Positions 34,201 through 46,210 of a DNA stretch of 64,000 nucleotides are shown in pieces. The notes below the pieces were generated by a model that worked only from the letters and a program-made list of their open reading frames with translations, searched no databases and was not told the DNA's origin. Numbering within the stretch: position 1 is the first letter of the stretch; each line of letters starts with the position of its first letter. The position numbers and the translations under genes are program-made. This DNA is from Liolophura sinensis (lineage: Eukaryota > Mollusca > Polyplacophora > Chitonida > Chitonidae): assembly GCF_032854445.1 (NCBI RefSeq), contig NC_088301.1, positions 18,363,223 through 18,427,222 of the forward strand, read 5' to 3'.

Positions 34201-37200
34201 GATAATTTTCTCTAAGGCGAAACAACCAGCTATGTTGTATGTTAAGGTTGTGTATGCGGTACACAGCGCATTGGAGCTGAATTCTGTATGGACGGACACA
34301 TGACGTGGTCAGTTGAGCTGGAACTTGTGGTTAAAAGTCAGATGTAGTAAAAGTCGGTGTACCATAGTACAGGTTTGTACATTTTATTGGTATGAACTGT
34401 GCACATAACGGATTATAGTTCAGACAATCTTGTTGTCACATAAGCTTGTTAGATGTAACTGGCAATGGATACTGTATAGTGCCATTAGAGAGAATAGATT
34501 ATTCATAACTGTTGTGTGTAATTACAAACTATAGTGCATATATTCTGTGTGGCAGATAGTAATTTAGCGTATGCAGGATAATTATGACCAGAGGTATATG
34601 CAAAACTTGTATGTTAAGTATGGTGATGTGACGATTATCTCTGTGCTGTGAGAAGTGTAAAAACATGTAACATATACTTGGTAATATCAAGGTGGTTCAT
34701 ACATGTAGTATCAGAGGACATTAGGTTGTAATGTTGATACATGTTCAAAGTTAGACTAAGTAAGGTACCGGAGTAACGTATCAATACTCGTCGTAGCATT
34801 ATAATGTTATGTGCAACACAATAGTTGGAGGATAGTTGTAGTTTCTTAATTTTGGATACTGTTAATGATTGCGACAAGTACAATTGTTGTTGCATGTTTG
34901 AATTTGAATATTTTTTCTAGTTTTTGTGTTCGTACTGAGGCAGGCTTATACAGCTTATTTTACCATGTCACGACATGACCATTGAAGTATGGAGTATATG
35001 ATAGCAGCGGTGATCAAGCAGATAAAGTTGGTCTGGTCGACTAAGGGATTTGACTAGTGATGACAGGTTATGTGTGGTTTTAAAGACCTGCAATAATCTT
35101 AGTATTGTATTATATGTGTTCATGGCCAAGATATAGGAGTGCTAATGGTTACAGATGGTGTAGGAGGTATTAACAGCCATTACAACATTGTATTAAAATC
35201 AGAACAGGGATGCCATTCTCGACATACTATATGTGAATACATGTGGAAGGACTTATTGTAACAACATTATACGAATACCAGATTGCTGCCAAGGCTACAT
35301 GTACATGTGAGCTACTTATCTCTATTGGTTTGTATGTTGCAGAGCTCTTCCCTGGTTATTTTTGGACATTGGAATAAATTGTGAACTTGCAATGCAGTGT
35401 TTGAGGATCAGTTGTTCTTAGCAAATGCTAATTCCGGGCTCAGCCCTTCCTTTCATCTTTACACAAAGAAAGACTAAAAGAAAGCAACGAATGTTTTAGT
35501 TTGGCCTATTCCGTCGGCTAAGCCTGTTACATCAACCCCATGCCAATAAACGCTTTTCTACATTTCGCAGACGAGCTGTCACTGTGAGCAGGTTGACAAT
35601 CAACCTGAGTGACAGGGGGACGATTTCCAATCTAGTTGCACCGGATTCTTTTTACATTTAAGATTCATGTTTTCCCACCACTACGGATCATTCACCATTG
35701 ATTGCATCACACTCGGTTTTGTGTAGTTTGATAATAAATATATTGATATTTTCCGACTTTGTATTCCGTGCACTTCTGGTGAAGGTCGCAAAAGGCTTGC
35801 AGATATTTGGTGTATGCAAAATAGAGATAGAGACATGGGAAACCAAAGGAGGCTATATGATTGTAAAGTGTTTATATCAATTGCTTCTGTCAGGAATAAC
35901 GAGTAATTTCTTCAATGGTCCATTTCGTGCGAAATGGTTAAAATTTTAATATGCCACCCGTACTTTGCTCTGTTATATTATTGAAAATGGTATGTACATC
36001 CCGGAGAGAAGTAAATGTAGCATTTCTTTGTAACAGGCTATAACATTCTCAGAGTAACTTGTGTCACATTTCGCAGGTGAGTATCCCGGCTTGAAAATCG
36101 GCCTTCCCTGTTGACAGTGCTCGGATGCTGTGTTACAGAGAGACGGGCATAAGTACAGCTCCGGAATCTCTTCTTACAGTCCGGTCCATACGCCCCGTGG
36201 GTACACAATGTTATATACGCGAAACAAGGAATCAAAACATATTTTGACACAAACAGAATACTCTATATTGTACTGTAAAGTTATACTATGAACAAGTTGT
36301 TCACAGTATCGTAGGAGAAATAGACATTCTCATAACTTTATGTATTAGCACTAAACAGAGCAATTTTCAATGTTATCGGTATACAAATTACGTAGTACTG
36401 ATATGCATGTCATTGTGGATGGCCAACATTTTTATGCCGTTGTTTCAAGATGGTACTGCATTCAGCTGTCTGATGAGCAAATAAGAGAATAAAGCTTAAG
36501 TGTACGTATATAATCCCGTAGTCTATTTCCACCTGTCACTGGATTTGTAAAACTTACAGTTATATCATTAAACCGTAAAAGGCATATCCCGATTACAGGA
36601 GTCTCCTTAGATAGGGCGTATATGTACTTTCCAGAAGAGTATTAACAACGTTGTGTACTGATATTTAAATATACGTGAATGGTTTTGTTTCGCTGAAAAA
36701 TGTGGCTGTTTACAAAATAAGCTGGCAAATTCGAACTGCGTTTCACTTTTACTGTTGATTTCTTATGATTTCACGTCAATGTCACTCTCTGTATAAATCT
36801 CACCTGTGTCACATTTCTCGCCAACATAACCCGGCCAACATCGGGGTATTTTCTGGGGACAGAAGCCGGATATTGTGTTACAGGCAGACGGTCCATCAGC
36901 ACAGTTCCCACATGTGTTCTCACAATCTGTTCCATACGTCCCGGGGGTACACACTGATACATACATAACAAATAACTGATATTGGTCAGTTACACATTGG
37001 TCATTTTCGCTACGACGTAGACATAAATCTATGGGGAACATAGACAGAAATCCTCCCTCCAACAGCGAGAAGACAATGCCTTTCATTCGTGTAATCGAAT
37101 AATATATCGAATTCGGTTTTTTTTTTTACTTAAGCTCATCCATATCATGCACCCACAACCGCTTTCTTCAGATTAGAGTAAAATATTCATAGACATTTTT

Positions 37201-40200
37201 TTTGACATTAAATTGTTTTCCTTTTATTAATAATGCGATAATTAACGGTAACATTCTATGATATATGACACAACTGGGTGAAGACTGGCCACGTCTCTGT
37301 TTCGACAATGTTAAAACTGTACGTGTACAACTTTAAACATACTCCGCCACTTTGACATTGTACAATGATTGTATAAAAGCACCGCTGTGTTTGGGCTTGA
37401 GTTTAACGTTGCCACACAGGTAAAATCGTCCCATACCTGTGGTCTTCTTTCAAACACAAAAGGATAAAAAAACATTTTGCCGTTGTATGATCTGCATGAA
37501 ATTAGAGAATATGTTTTCACCATGACTTGCATTAGACCTGCAGTAATGGCAGTATATCTTTATATTTTGCCAAAAACTGGCATCATCAAAAGAACATATT
37601 GAGACAGTAACAAAATGAACTGTACATTCTAATTTGATGGCAATGACGTATTCCGGATAAATAGGGTTAGTACTAGCTTTGATACTTGTCACATGTCACA
37701 TTACACTGAATCGTTCTTATGCAATTAACTATACATGTAGATGGTGTAAGTCGTGTTCTTAGATACCTTACCGAAAATCTGCACCTCACATAGGGTAAGA
37801 AATGGGGAATTAGTTATCATAATCTTCACGGTGTCCCCAAATACAGGACCACTGTCACAAACTCCGTCGATGATCTCCCCGCGACCTGTTGGGGCTGTGG
37901 TGGTGTCCTGGTAACACGTTTTGTAATTCTGGGAGGAGTTACCCACGGAGAGAGTGAAGCCGTTAAGTCGGATGCCACCTAAAACACAAAGCACATGACT
38001 TGGTGGACTAGAACTAGTGCCTTTTGAATACATTATGCGAATTATATGCCTCAACCGGCAAAACAAAATCTAGTTAAATTCCCGAGGATCAGTTTGATAA
38101 CTAAAATTAGCTTCACAGACTGTTAAAATTATATACATGTATATAATCGTAAAGGAAGAGAGTTACCCGGAAGTACATGTAGAAGTAGTAGATTTCATTT
38201 TTGCCGGAATGACATGCGTGTTTGTATCTACAACACGATGTAAATGTCATGCGCCTACTTAATACAGTGATCATTGTATGGTTGTAAAAATCCCTGATGT
38301 AAACAAAAAATTTTGGCATTTGACGTCAACATTTCTTATTTTAATTTATTTAGTATTGGTGTGTTTGCATTAATCCATTACGCAGTACGAATAAATAGTG
38401 AACATATTTATAGTGTCCCTGATAAGTTTGGAATAGTTTTATGACTAGCTGTGTACGAGCATTTTTGTCCGTCTGTCTATTTGTCTGTGTGTTTTTTTTT
38501 ATACATATCTGAGAAACTCATATACTTTTAAATGGATTTTCTCCATGCTTGACAGCTTTCTTAGGGACAATATGTCCAGGAGAGCGAGATTTTTGGTTAA
38601 TTTTGTGAATTATTGATCGAGTTTACTCGAGTGTGGCTATTTAAAGAGAGAGTTTTAACTTATATAATCACAGACTTTGTCAACGCAGCTCTTCCTGAAG
38701 TTGTGAAACGAATTTCATGAAACTGTGGGAAATGTGTTTCGGGTAATATGTAGTTGAGTGGTTTGTTTGCATTGTCCAACACATTTTTTTAAAATATGGC
38801 AGTTTGAAGATATAATATGAACTCTGTAACGTCAAGGGACTGAACCCTGACTCATTCTGAGTGATTTGAAGTCAACGGCATAAGATTTTGACGTTTTTGG
38901 TTCTCTGATTAATGACCCAACTGGGTGACGACTGGCCACTTAGCACGTCTGTGTTTCGACAATTTCGGCGAAATGCTTGTTTGTCGTCTCAGTGCTTTAG
39001 CGACACGAAGTTTTCGCGCTTTCTTAGTTACGTGACATCTCCCGTGATTGTCAATAATATTCAAGATGACTTTTTGTTTATAGGTTAAAGTGAGTGAATG
39101 GTTTGGGTTTAACGTCGTACTCAACAATTGTTCAGTTATATGACGACGAAGGAATCCTTAGAGTGCATGTAAGTTGTTGCAGGACGAACATCCACTGCTC
39201 ATTTATTTAGTGCTGCTTCACTGAGACGCATTACCGAAAGGAACGACGCGGCCCGCCCGAGACATTATACTGATACGGGTCAACCAGTCGATGCACTATC
39301 CCATTCATGCTGAACGCCAAGCGAGGAATTTGCAACTTCCTCGTTTAAGGTCTTAGGTGTGACTCGACCCAGGATTGACCCTGGATATGGGTTAAAGGGA
39401 CATAATATCCCTGAATGCGAAATAAACCTGTGGGAAATCAACGCTCTTGTCAGGTATCGGACAAATCACCTGACTTAAAGGATGTACAAAGAAGCGCTTT
39501 GGTTTTATCTCTTAATGTGCAGATCATCATGTGTAATAACATACAACAGTACAAGCAAAGTTTTAAACTTTCACTTTGGGGTGGGGTGGGGGAAATTGGC
39601 TTCAAAGTCACCTTCCATGTCACCTTCCCTACATTGTAGCGACACGGTTTACCGGGCTCGGGGCACATCGGGTGTGTTAACGGAGTTCCGAACAAGATCA
39701 ACCATGACGTAATTCCAGAAACAATCCTAGCGCTGAAGGAACATTTGCATAATATTGAGAGGTGGTATAACAGGCATAAAATGCTCCCAAAATGTAATAT
39801 TATTTTTTAACAAAAATTCCGGGCCATATTTTTTTTTCATTTTGCATGGAAACATTATTTTTGTTTTATAGCCCATTTTCATGTATCTTTTAAAGCCGCA
39901 AAATCAGAGAGAGCTAGATTCGACACTGTAACCTCACAGGCCATTGACTAATGACCTTCTGAAAGAAAAACCATAACGCCTGCCCTGCAGGTCGGGTTCT
40001 TTAGAAAGGATTAAAAGTTAACTTACACTCTCCGCCACACGTCCTGTTATATATCCTGAACCTGTAGATGTTGTACTGTGAATCCAGTGTCACCGTCCAG
40101 AATGCGGGGTCTGAATTCCCTTCAGTGTGGGAACATGTATATGGTTTGTTGTTAAACTCATGTTCGGTCCTACCATCAACGGCGAGTCTGGAGACGAAGC

Positions 40201-43200
40201 TAAACCCTCCCTCGCTATAATCCGAAGACTGCATCGTGTTTTGATTAAATACCACATTTCCTGTCATCGTAGGCACAATAATAAAACCAGTATGACGTTA
40301 AATCTCATTGTTAGCTGAGTATTGTTTGTAACGTTTCAGAAATCATGGCAAAATGTTTTTCCATATTAATTGTGGAACGGTTTAAAACTGATTGTATACA
40401 CATACAGCAAACGACATGTCCTTCGGTTATTAATGATAAGAACTTGCCCTAGAAATAAAGAACAAATACAAACTAGATTTCACTTCGGATTAAATCCTCA
40501 CCGATGCATATCTTACAAAAGCGAGAGTCAAATTTGAGGAAAAACGAAATTGTCGCATCTTGCCAAGCTATTCACAAACCTACTGACATAACGCCAGGGG
40601 CGAAGCAACCGGATCTGGAAAGGTCACGGTCATTTGCCTTCAGGCAGAAAGACGGTTTGCAACACAGCGCCAGCAAATTGTCATTTTGTACAGGATTTAT
40701 AATTCGTAAAGATGTGTGGTACAAGTAGTACAGGTACGCAAATAACTGCTAAAAGGACTTCATTTCTGGATTATACGCTTAAATCATGAGGTTTTATATT
40801 GGATAATTTCACAAATACGCTATATAAATTATTTACTAACAATCACCTGATTTATCTTTACAAAGCTTACATTTTTTAAGCTAAATGTATATCAACATTT
40901 ACATTTACATTTACATGTATGTAACGTCTTCAGAGGAAATCAATCAGCAAAAAGATTCTCCAACCCGTCGATGCTGTAGCTGGAATTTCATTTTTTGACA
41001 TCTTCAACATTAAAACTCACACACATTTGAGATTGCTTCTAATAGAATTTAGATTCTTAAGCACGGCGTAAACCACCAATCGTATAAATAAAAGAAACTG
41101 TAATAAATGTCACCGCCTTTGTATCTTTTGTATTATGCCAAATGTAGATATATAAATTTATTACATTTAACTTTATCTTAAAAGTTAAATGTAAAATAAA
41201 AACATTGCCAATTACGTAAGAATATTTATGATCACATATCTTATATACAAAAATGTACATGGAAGCGTGTTACTTACGTCTAGAGCAAGTAGGACCATCC
41301 CAGCCAAGAGTACAGTTTCCGGAACATAATCCAGTTTCGTCATTACACTGACTCAAACAGTTCCCACACAGCTGCCCCAAAACTGAAATTCAGAGACAGA
41401 CAGAAACAACTTTAGCATACAGAGGCGTCTTGACAGCTTTTTTTTGTTTCTTGCACGTTATAAATCTAGATTTAATGTTTTAATTTGATGTTAACTTTTT
41501 AGGAAATAGTCTTGAGAATCTTTACACATGGAAAAATATACAGGTTTTTAATTCAAGGAATACAAAGAAACTAAAAAACAACAAACAAAAAATGCTTTAG
41601 AGAGCTCAGGCATTAGTAAGATATATTCAGATGTCCCATTAAGTTCCGATCTTGCAAAAATACATGTATGACACGTACAAGTAATATCATTTTGTTCCTG
41701 CTATATGGGAAAGAAATAAAAATACAAAGTGAGAAATGCATCTTTTATATCCACGTGAAATCTTTACTTTCACTGCCGTGAGGTTTATTGATTACGACGG
41801 ATTCTTAGTGGAAACTGCATATGTCATGATTATGGTTCAAATCCGATTGTTACAATTTCTGATTTTCGTTGTGTATATTTATTTATTTGAATGGTGTTTT
41901 ACGCCGTACGCCAGCTGATTTTTATCAATAGGCACGCTGAACTCACCATATTGGGATTCACAATGGTTATATATTTCCTATTGTTATTTGACAGGTATTA
42001 TTTGAACCGTACTGGAGAAGAGTTTGCTTTTACAAGAGCACCGAGTAGTATGGTGGGAAGAAATCGGATAGAATCCTAGAAAACCAGCGTCCATCCGCAG
42101 GCTGCTGTCAGACTTTCCTACGTAGGACCGGAGAGGAAGCCAGCATGAGCTGAACTTGAACTCACACTAGCCTTATAGTTGAGATACTCCTGGGTCATTG
42201 TGCTGGGCTAGTACGCTAACCACAAGGACTTTTATGGTTTCAGACCAGTCAACTGACTGACAGACTAACAGAATAATTTATCTAGCAGCTCAAAATGTAG
42301 CTTGCAATAACATTTAAGCAACCTTTTAGACACACTTTTAAAGTGTTTACTGTGTAAGGCCACTGTTTGGTGACTGGTGATTTTCTATCGGCATGATGGG
42401 TTATTGAATTCATTTTATATCTGTCCACATGCAAGTTATATGTGCCTTTGGTACGTAAGGTAAAGAGTGAAATAGGCACGTGGAGACTGGTTTCTATTTC
42501 CTTGTTTCAGACACATTTCATCATGTGATATATGTACAGGAATGATGACTACTTTAGCATGGCCATAATCAGTAACTGCTAACATAGACGACTGCACACC
42601 TCGTCAAACATATACGCTCTCCCAGATATGACACAATGGCCTGTTGATTGTAGAGGTTGTCGGGGCAGATCCTCTCCTAAAGAACTCACTGAGTGTTTTT
42701 AAACTGTACGTTGTCTCTGTATACGTTTACATAATACTTATACATGTATATTCTATGACATGCATTCGGGAGAGAAATCGAGTACATCTACAGAAACCAC
42801 TTCATAGATGTACTATTACAAAGTACCTTTAGCTGTAGATTTATGTACACTCAGCTTACCTGTAACTTTACAATACAATGGTGTATACATGGATGTGATT
42901 GGTGTTTGCACCTTCACAGCTCTACGGTTGCGAAAGGAACACGAGACATATTCCCTCGCGCAATATGTAACTACACAATCGGTCTGTACATGAATACATT
43001 CAGGACAGAGTTGTTTATCACCCGGGATAGGAGCAGTAATCCAGACTGCAGTACTAGCAGGATTTACTCCAAAAATACAGTATCAGTTTTTACAGTGTGG
43101 ATAGGTAAGACCATTCGGGCGGTGCAGTAGCACACGTTTAGTCACCTGCATGGGGCTGAAAGCTTCTATCTGGTAGACATTGATGAACGTCTAAATCCAA

Positions 43201-44246
43201 TCTTATAAACGTCTAGCTCCTGGAAAATACTGAAAAACAATATCTGAAAACAAACATTCCGGGTCAGTGATCGGAATGGATGTTGGTTTACATGCAACTT
43301 AATCGTAGTAGGGGAAGTAATGTCCTATCGAAAATGTGGACCGGAAATTTGAAAGCCGCTGCGACTCTGTGATATCACGCGGTCATATACTACTGACTCT
43401 GTGTAATGGACGGTCTATAGGCTTATCTGCTTAACTGGTTTCATAACTTTTAATCGATTCAAGTTACGCAGGTGTTGGGGGAACTGGTAAACATGCAGAT
43501 TAATAATCTGAGATAAGGGTGAATAACTCTTGCTATATTTTTGTTTCTCTTACATATATCATTATAGTGTAAGCTAATCTGTACATTTGTACACCACTCA
43601 TTTACAAACTAGCCTCCATGTTTGATAATCACAAGACCTGTTTTCCAGGTGTGTTAATCAATTCCTAGACAATTTCGTCAGTATCTGGCTGGATACCATG
43701 CACTAAAACACATGTATTGTTTTGTACGCATTCAGAGATTCATTTATATATTAACTTGCTTAGGATTTGGATAGCAGGTTTGGAGACAGGCCTTCGAACA
43801 TTGACACCAGACATGAAGACACCATACTTTCATTCCTTTTTTGTGTCTTTGACAAAGAGAAGCATTTCGCCAGCATTATAAACTGCATTATCACGATCCG
43901 ATAGTAAGTCCAAAGTAGGGGTGTAGCTATTGTCTCTGAAAGCACGCACCAGTGTAAGTAAGTGGAAAGTCAGTGGCACTCCGTAAGTGAGGACAACGAG
44001 ATCAGAGAGACATAGTCACACTAAATTTTTATCTGTCAATAGAATGGTTGTACTGGTTTCATATTTTAATGAAAACTTCCTTAATTAAGAGACAGGCTTC
44101 ACCCAAGTCGTTTGTTTGGTGTGTGTTTTCCATAATGCCAAAATGAACAGATACGCTTTTCCTAAAGTACATGTAGATCACTTACCAAATGTTATTCCCA
44201 TCACAAAGAGAAGAACTCTGCAGATGTGTTCCTTGTGGTCCTCCAT
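31116..44246 (-). CDS. secreted or membrane protein with EGF-like and F5/8-type-C (fucolectin-like) domains, 3' end not found
   Basis: Minus-strand join of 44246-44186, 41382-41278, 40260-40027, 37978-37772, 36953-36804, 32766-32617, 32324-32175 and 31265-31116, giving about 402 codons with no stop reached. Every internal exon enters and leaves in phase 1, so exons can be duplicated or skipped without shifting frame. Order: a basic, then hydrophobic N-terminus (likely signal sequence), one compact EGF-like module, an F5/8-type-C/FTP domain of about 147 residues over two exons, then four Cys-rich EGF/laminin-like modules of 50 residues. Related proteins are MEGF-type and scavenger-receptor-F-type molecules. 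F5/8-C/FTP domains bind sugars or phospholipids at the cell surface. A role in recognition or adhesion is inference. A transmembrane exon may lie beyond 31116 but was not seen. Confidence 0.8.
32175..32324 (-). CDS. EGF-like exon
   Basis: 150 bp, acceptor 'tgtatcag|', donor 'acacgg|gtaagt', phase 1-1. It encodes 'VCAPGRYGPGCEKRCGNC', 'GPSVCNSTTGHCPLRTPKC' and 'GYSGLKCDT', with all cysteines of the module present. Nearly identical to the exon at 32617, and the surrounding introns match too, so this is a recent tandem duplication of about 440 bp. Confidence 0.88.
32617..32766 (-). CDS. EGF-like exon
   Basis: 150 bp, phase 1-1, same splice motifs. It encodes 'VCAPGRYGPDCEKKCGNC' and 'GYSGLKCDT', differing from the neighbouring copy at only a few residues. 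In the spliced product it would follow the 36804 exon. Confidence 0.88.
32830..35735. other. large intron with duplicated segments, no gene recognised
   Basis: The part at 33195-33380 recurs at 35737-35915 ('atgcaaaatagagatagag', 'aaaccaaaggag'), as expected if exon plus flanking intron were copied together. The stretch 34045-35650 matches neither neighbour and could be an insertion. I see no coding capacity or clear termini. Confidence 0.5.
33929..34040 (+). mobile_element. SINE, head plus end, middle deleted
   Basis: 'ggttagcgcgctagcgtagc', 'gtaatgacccaggagcctct', B-box-like 'gcgttcaagtcc', then directly 'atggcataacacaccaatca'. The middle of about 130 bp is missing. Confidence 0.85.
36060..36206 (-). 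pseudogene. decayed EGF-like exon of the same gene
   Basis: Clear similarity to the 150-bp exons ('GAYGPDCKKRF', then shifted). The acceptor AG is changed ('cattgtg'), the donor is changed ('acacaagtta' for 'acacaggtaa'), one Cys codon reads Phe, and a frameshift follows the third Cys. It should be skipped in splicing. Because all exons are phase 1-1, its loss does not break the frame. Confidence 0.8.
36804..36953 (-). CDS. EGF-like exon (first of the 150-bp series)
   Basis: Acceptor 'tgtatcag|', donor 'acacag|gtgaga', 150 bp, phase 1-1. It encodes 'VCTPGTYGTDCENTCGNC', 'GPSACNTISGFCPQKIPRC' and 'GYVGEKCDT'. Its C-terminal half is closest to the 31116 exon ('CNTISG.CPQ.IPRC'). Confidence 0.87.
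37772..37978 (-). CDS. F5/8-type-C (FTP-like) domain, second exon
   Basis: Acceptor 'gtgttttag|', donor 'ttttcg|gtaagg', 207 bp, phase 1-1. It encodes 'GIRLNGFTLSVGNSSQNYKT', 'CYQDTTTAPTGRGEIIDGVC' and 'LTLCEVQIFG'. The 'RLNGFTLSVGNS' and final 'LCEVQ(I/V)FG' blocks are typical of the C-terminal half of fucolectin-like/F5/8-C domains. Confidence 0.88.
38067..40020. other. intron between the two F5/8-C exons
   Basis: Non-coding. A roughly 55-bp block with 'actgggtga(a/c)gactggccac' occurs at 37264-37316 and again at 38911-38965. One second-family SINE-like copy lies at 39090. The rest is unremarkable. Confidence 0.5.
39090..39388 (+). mobile_element. second SINE-like repeat family, near full copy
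   Basis: 'gtttgggtttaacgtcgtac', 'aacaattgttcagttatatg', 'acgacgaaggaatccttaga', 'gcttcactgagacgcattac', 'cattatactgatacgggtca', 'gctgaacgccaagcgaggaa' and 'gactcgacccaggattgacc', in the same order as at 57240-57540 reversed. Confidence 0.9.
40027..40260 (-). CDS. F5/8-type-C (FTP-like) domain, first exon
   Basis: Acceptor 'gatgacag|', donor 'gagagt|gtaagt', 234 bp, phase 1-1. It encodes 'NVVFNQNTMQSSDYSEGGFS', 'SRLAVDGRTEHEF', 'CSHTEGNSDPAFWTVTLDSQ' and 'YNIYRFRIYNR'. The run 'Q(S)S..AVDG...C.HTE....WTV.L...Y.I....IYNR' is the classic N-terminal half of the FTP/F5/8-C fold. The last base T joins with GT of the next exon to make a Cys codon. Confidence 0.9.
41050..41092 (+). mobile_element. 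SINE tail remnant
   Basis: Only 'ttcttaagcacggcgtaaac' plus 'caccaatcgtataaataaa' remains. Confidence 0.6.
41163..41194. repeat. short perfect hairpin
   Basis: 'tacatttaactt' is followed after a short loop by 'aagttaaatgta', giving a 12-bp stem. AT-rich and 85 bp from the EGF exon donor. Probably incidental. Confidence 0.6.
41278..41382 (-). CDS. EGF-like exon 2 of the F5/8-C gene
   Basis: Acceptor 'gaatttcag|', donor 'ctagac|gtaagt', 105 bp, phase 1-1. It encodes 'LGQLCGNCLSQCNDETGLCS' then 'GNCTLGWDGPTCSR', a compact EGF/laminin-like module with six or more Cys. A broken duplicate lies at 52156-52237. Confidence 0.85.
41878..42230 (-). mobile_element. SINE copy split by about 130 bp of other sequence
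   Basis: The tail part, on the plus strand 'tttatttgaatggtgtttta' then 'cgccgtacg', lies at 41878-41909. The middle and head ('gtatggtgggaagaaatcgg', 'ccggagaggaagccagcatg', 'gagctgaacttgaactcaca', 'ctcctgggtcattgtgctgg') lie at 42045-42230. A SINE in the same orientation and place is present in the duplicated unit at 52632-52910, so the insertion predates the duplication. Confidence 0.82.
42231..44185. other. intron 1 of the F5/8-C gene, no gene recognised
   Basis: Colinear with 52911-54672 in the duplicated unit: 'gacgactgcaca..tcgtcaaaca' at about 42587 and 53399, and 'attaataatctgagat' or 'gaataatctgagat' at about 43499 and 54005. No coding sequence recognised. Confidence 0.6.
44186..44246 (-). 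CDS. first coding exon (signal peptide) of the F5/8-C gene
   Basis: ATG at 44246-44244, donor 'catttg|gtaagt', 61 bp, ends in phase 1 like all later exons. It encodes 20 residues beginning 'MEDHKEHICRVLLFVMGITF': a short polar start followed by a hydrophobic run, a plausible signal sequence that continues into exon 2. Its identity is supported by the near-identical second copy at 54673-54733, including 'gagattgccctt(a/c)gac' just before the ATG. Confidence 0.78.
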
Positions 44247-44635
44247 GTCTAAGGGCAATCTCCGTTCAGTTCTAAGGCCAGTTTACACAACAGTACTCCT
44301 TAATTCTATTCCGATGTAATTTGCGAGACAGAATGAATGCTCATAAGATATGAAATCTTTCCAGAAGCTAAATCTGTACAGGTGGAACTTCTTCCCACAT
44401 TTACTAAACATGTTCGCTCAGGTGTGTGAACGACATCCACAGTATCTTCTCATAACAGTAAGAAATATATGGGCCGAGTAGATTGTTTATGAGTGGTGTT
44501 GAGGCACCCACATAGAAGAATTGTACACACAAATGATATGAAAATAAATCCTTGCCTATAATTCTATACCTGTAATATATTTCGCCTAGAGAGTCTCTTA
44601 AATCACTCATACATGCTACCACACTTGCTTTGAGT

Positions 44636-46210
44636 CAGTGTCACGTAAGCTCTACATATTTATAATGCTTCGGGTGAAGTCATAATTATTCAAAAACCAG
44701 TGGAATGCAGGATACTGTGCGGAGTTAAACACGTTTTTAAACACGTTAAGTTACCTGAACTGCTGTTGACTTTCGTGTAAACCCTGTTTCTGACACGGTC
44801 ATGTTTGAAACGTTTTAGTATAATATACCTTAATAAGTGAATTTTACTTCATCCATTGTAGTATATGATCTCACCGCAGTTTGGTTATAGAGAAAAAGTA
44901 CTGCTCTAACTGCAATTTCTTTGTAATAATATGGATCTATCAATGTGTAGAGCTCGAGTTGTCATCTGACACTAAATAAAGGAAATTTTAAATGCGGGTG
45001 CAATGTCCGTGATGTGTGACAGCTCTGCACTGGCAGTCTTCTTTTAACTAACAAGGAAGTTACGTTACCGTGTTACAAAAATCTGCTTAGTAATAATACA
45101 ACGATGCTTTTGTGAATTTAGGATTTATTGGAGGCTGCCGTATTATGAGATAAACAATATTCGTTTTAATAGTCTAGTACTACAGCTGGTGTAATAAATC
45201 TCCATATCAGCAAGACGCAAAAGGATCACGTATAAGTTTACTTGTTCACTGATGGAGAGCCTATATAGTTCATTGTTAGTAAAGAGTTGGGACATAGCTG
45301 CACATAAATCTGAAGTCTGTTTCATTGTTCTCAGCTTTTAGCCTTCTGAAACACAGATCTGTAATCTCGGTGTATCGAGTGTGCTGTCCTGATAATGTAC
45401 AATCTGTGTGCTATGAACGAGCTTTCTTTTTCAAGTAGTGATTCTGACTTCATATTATCTAGTTTTTTTTTGTTACAAATAAAAACTATAATAAGTTACA
45501 GTTAACAAAAAGGGACCTGTCGCATTGATAGCAAACCAAAGTTCGCTAATAGCCATTTTCGCTACGACTGGGTCAGCCGCACTTGGCATCGTCTTGGAAA
45601 AGAAAAACTCGTGGAAAGTTTGGAATGGAACCATAAAGTCTTTACCATTTAAAGGTTGATGGGTAATCCATTTGAGAGTTTTAACATTAGGTTTTTAACA
45701 ACGAACGGAGGGAAGTAAAACCAACTATTGTTAAAATAGAAGATGATCTTGAATTTCAGAGGAGGTGATTTGAAAATGGCGCTTTGGGAAATTCGTATAC
45801 TGACTGAGGCAATGTGTCTGTTGTACTTGTGTTAATTGCCACTTTATGAACTCTGTTATTCCCACATACGAAAGTGACTTAAATTAAGAATTGCAGAATA
45901 TCACGGAAAACCTTTTTATGTCACATAAGGTTTTGACACTTCGAGGACAGCTCAGGTTACAGGACTGAGTTTTAGGTAAGAGGGGCTTGTGTGAAAGCTT
46001 ATCTGGGGACATGACCGTCAGATGTAGGATGTATATTTGTAAGTTGAACATTGCTATGCCATTTCGAACCGTATTTTAACATTATTGATAGTGCGAAAAG
46101 GGCTCCAACCAGGCTTTGGACAGATACTTTGAAGATCTGATTGTGCATGGGGCCTATGTGGTAATAAGCGGCCGGCTTCCCTCGCATGTCCGTTTGCTCA
46201 ATCAAACGTT
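44636..46210. repeat. segmental duplication block, 5' flank of the F5/8-C gene (copy 1)
   Basis: Matches 50318-51660 in the same order and orientation, e.g. 'gaaacgttttagtataatat', 'taactaacaa(g/c)gaagttac', 'tatagttcattgttagtaaa', 'aaacacagatctgtaatct', 'gatgggtaatccatttgaga' and 'ggcttccctcgcatgtccgt'. Non-coding. It should contain the upstream promoter region of the signal-peptide exon. Confidence 0.85.
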
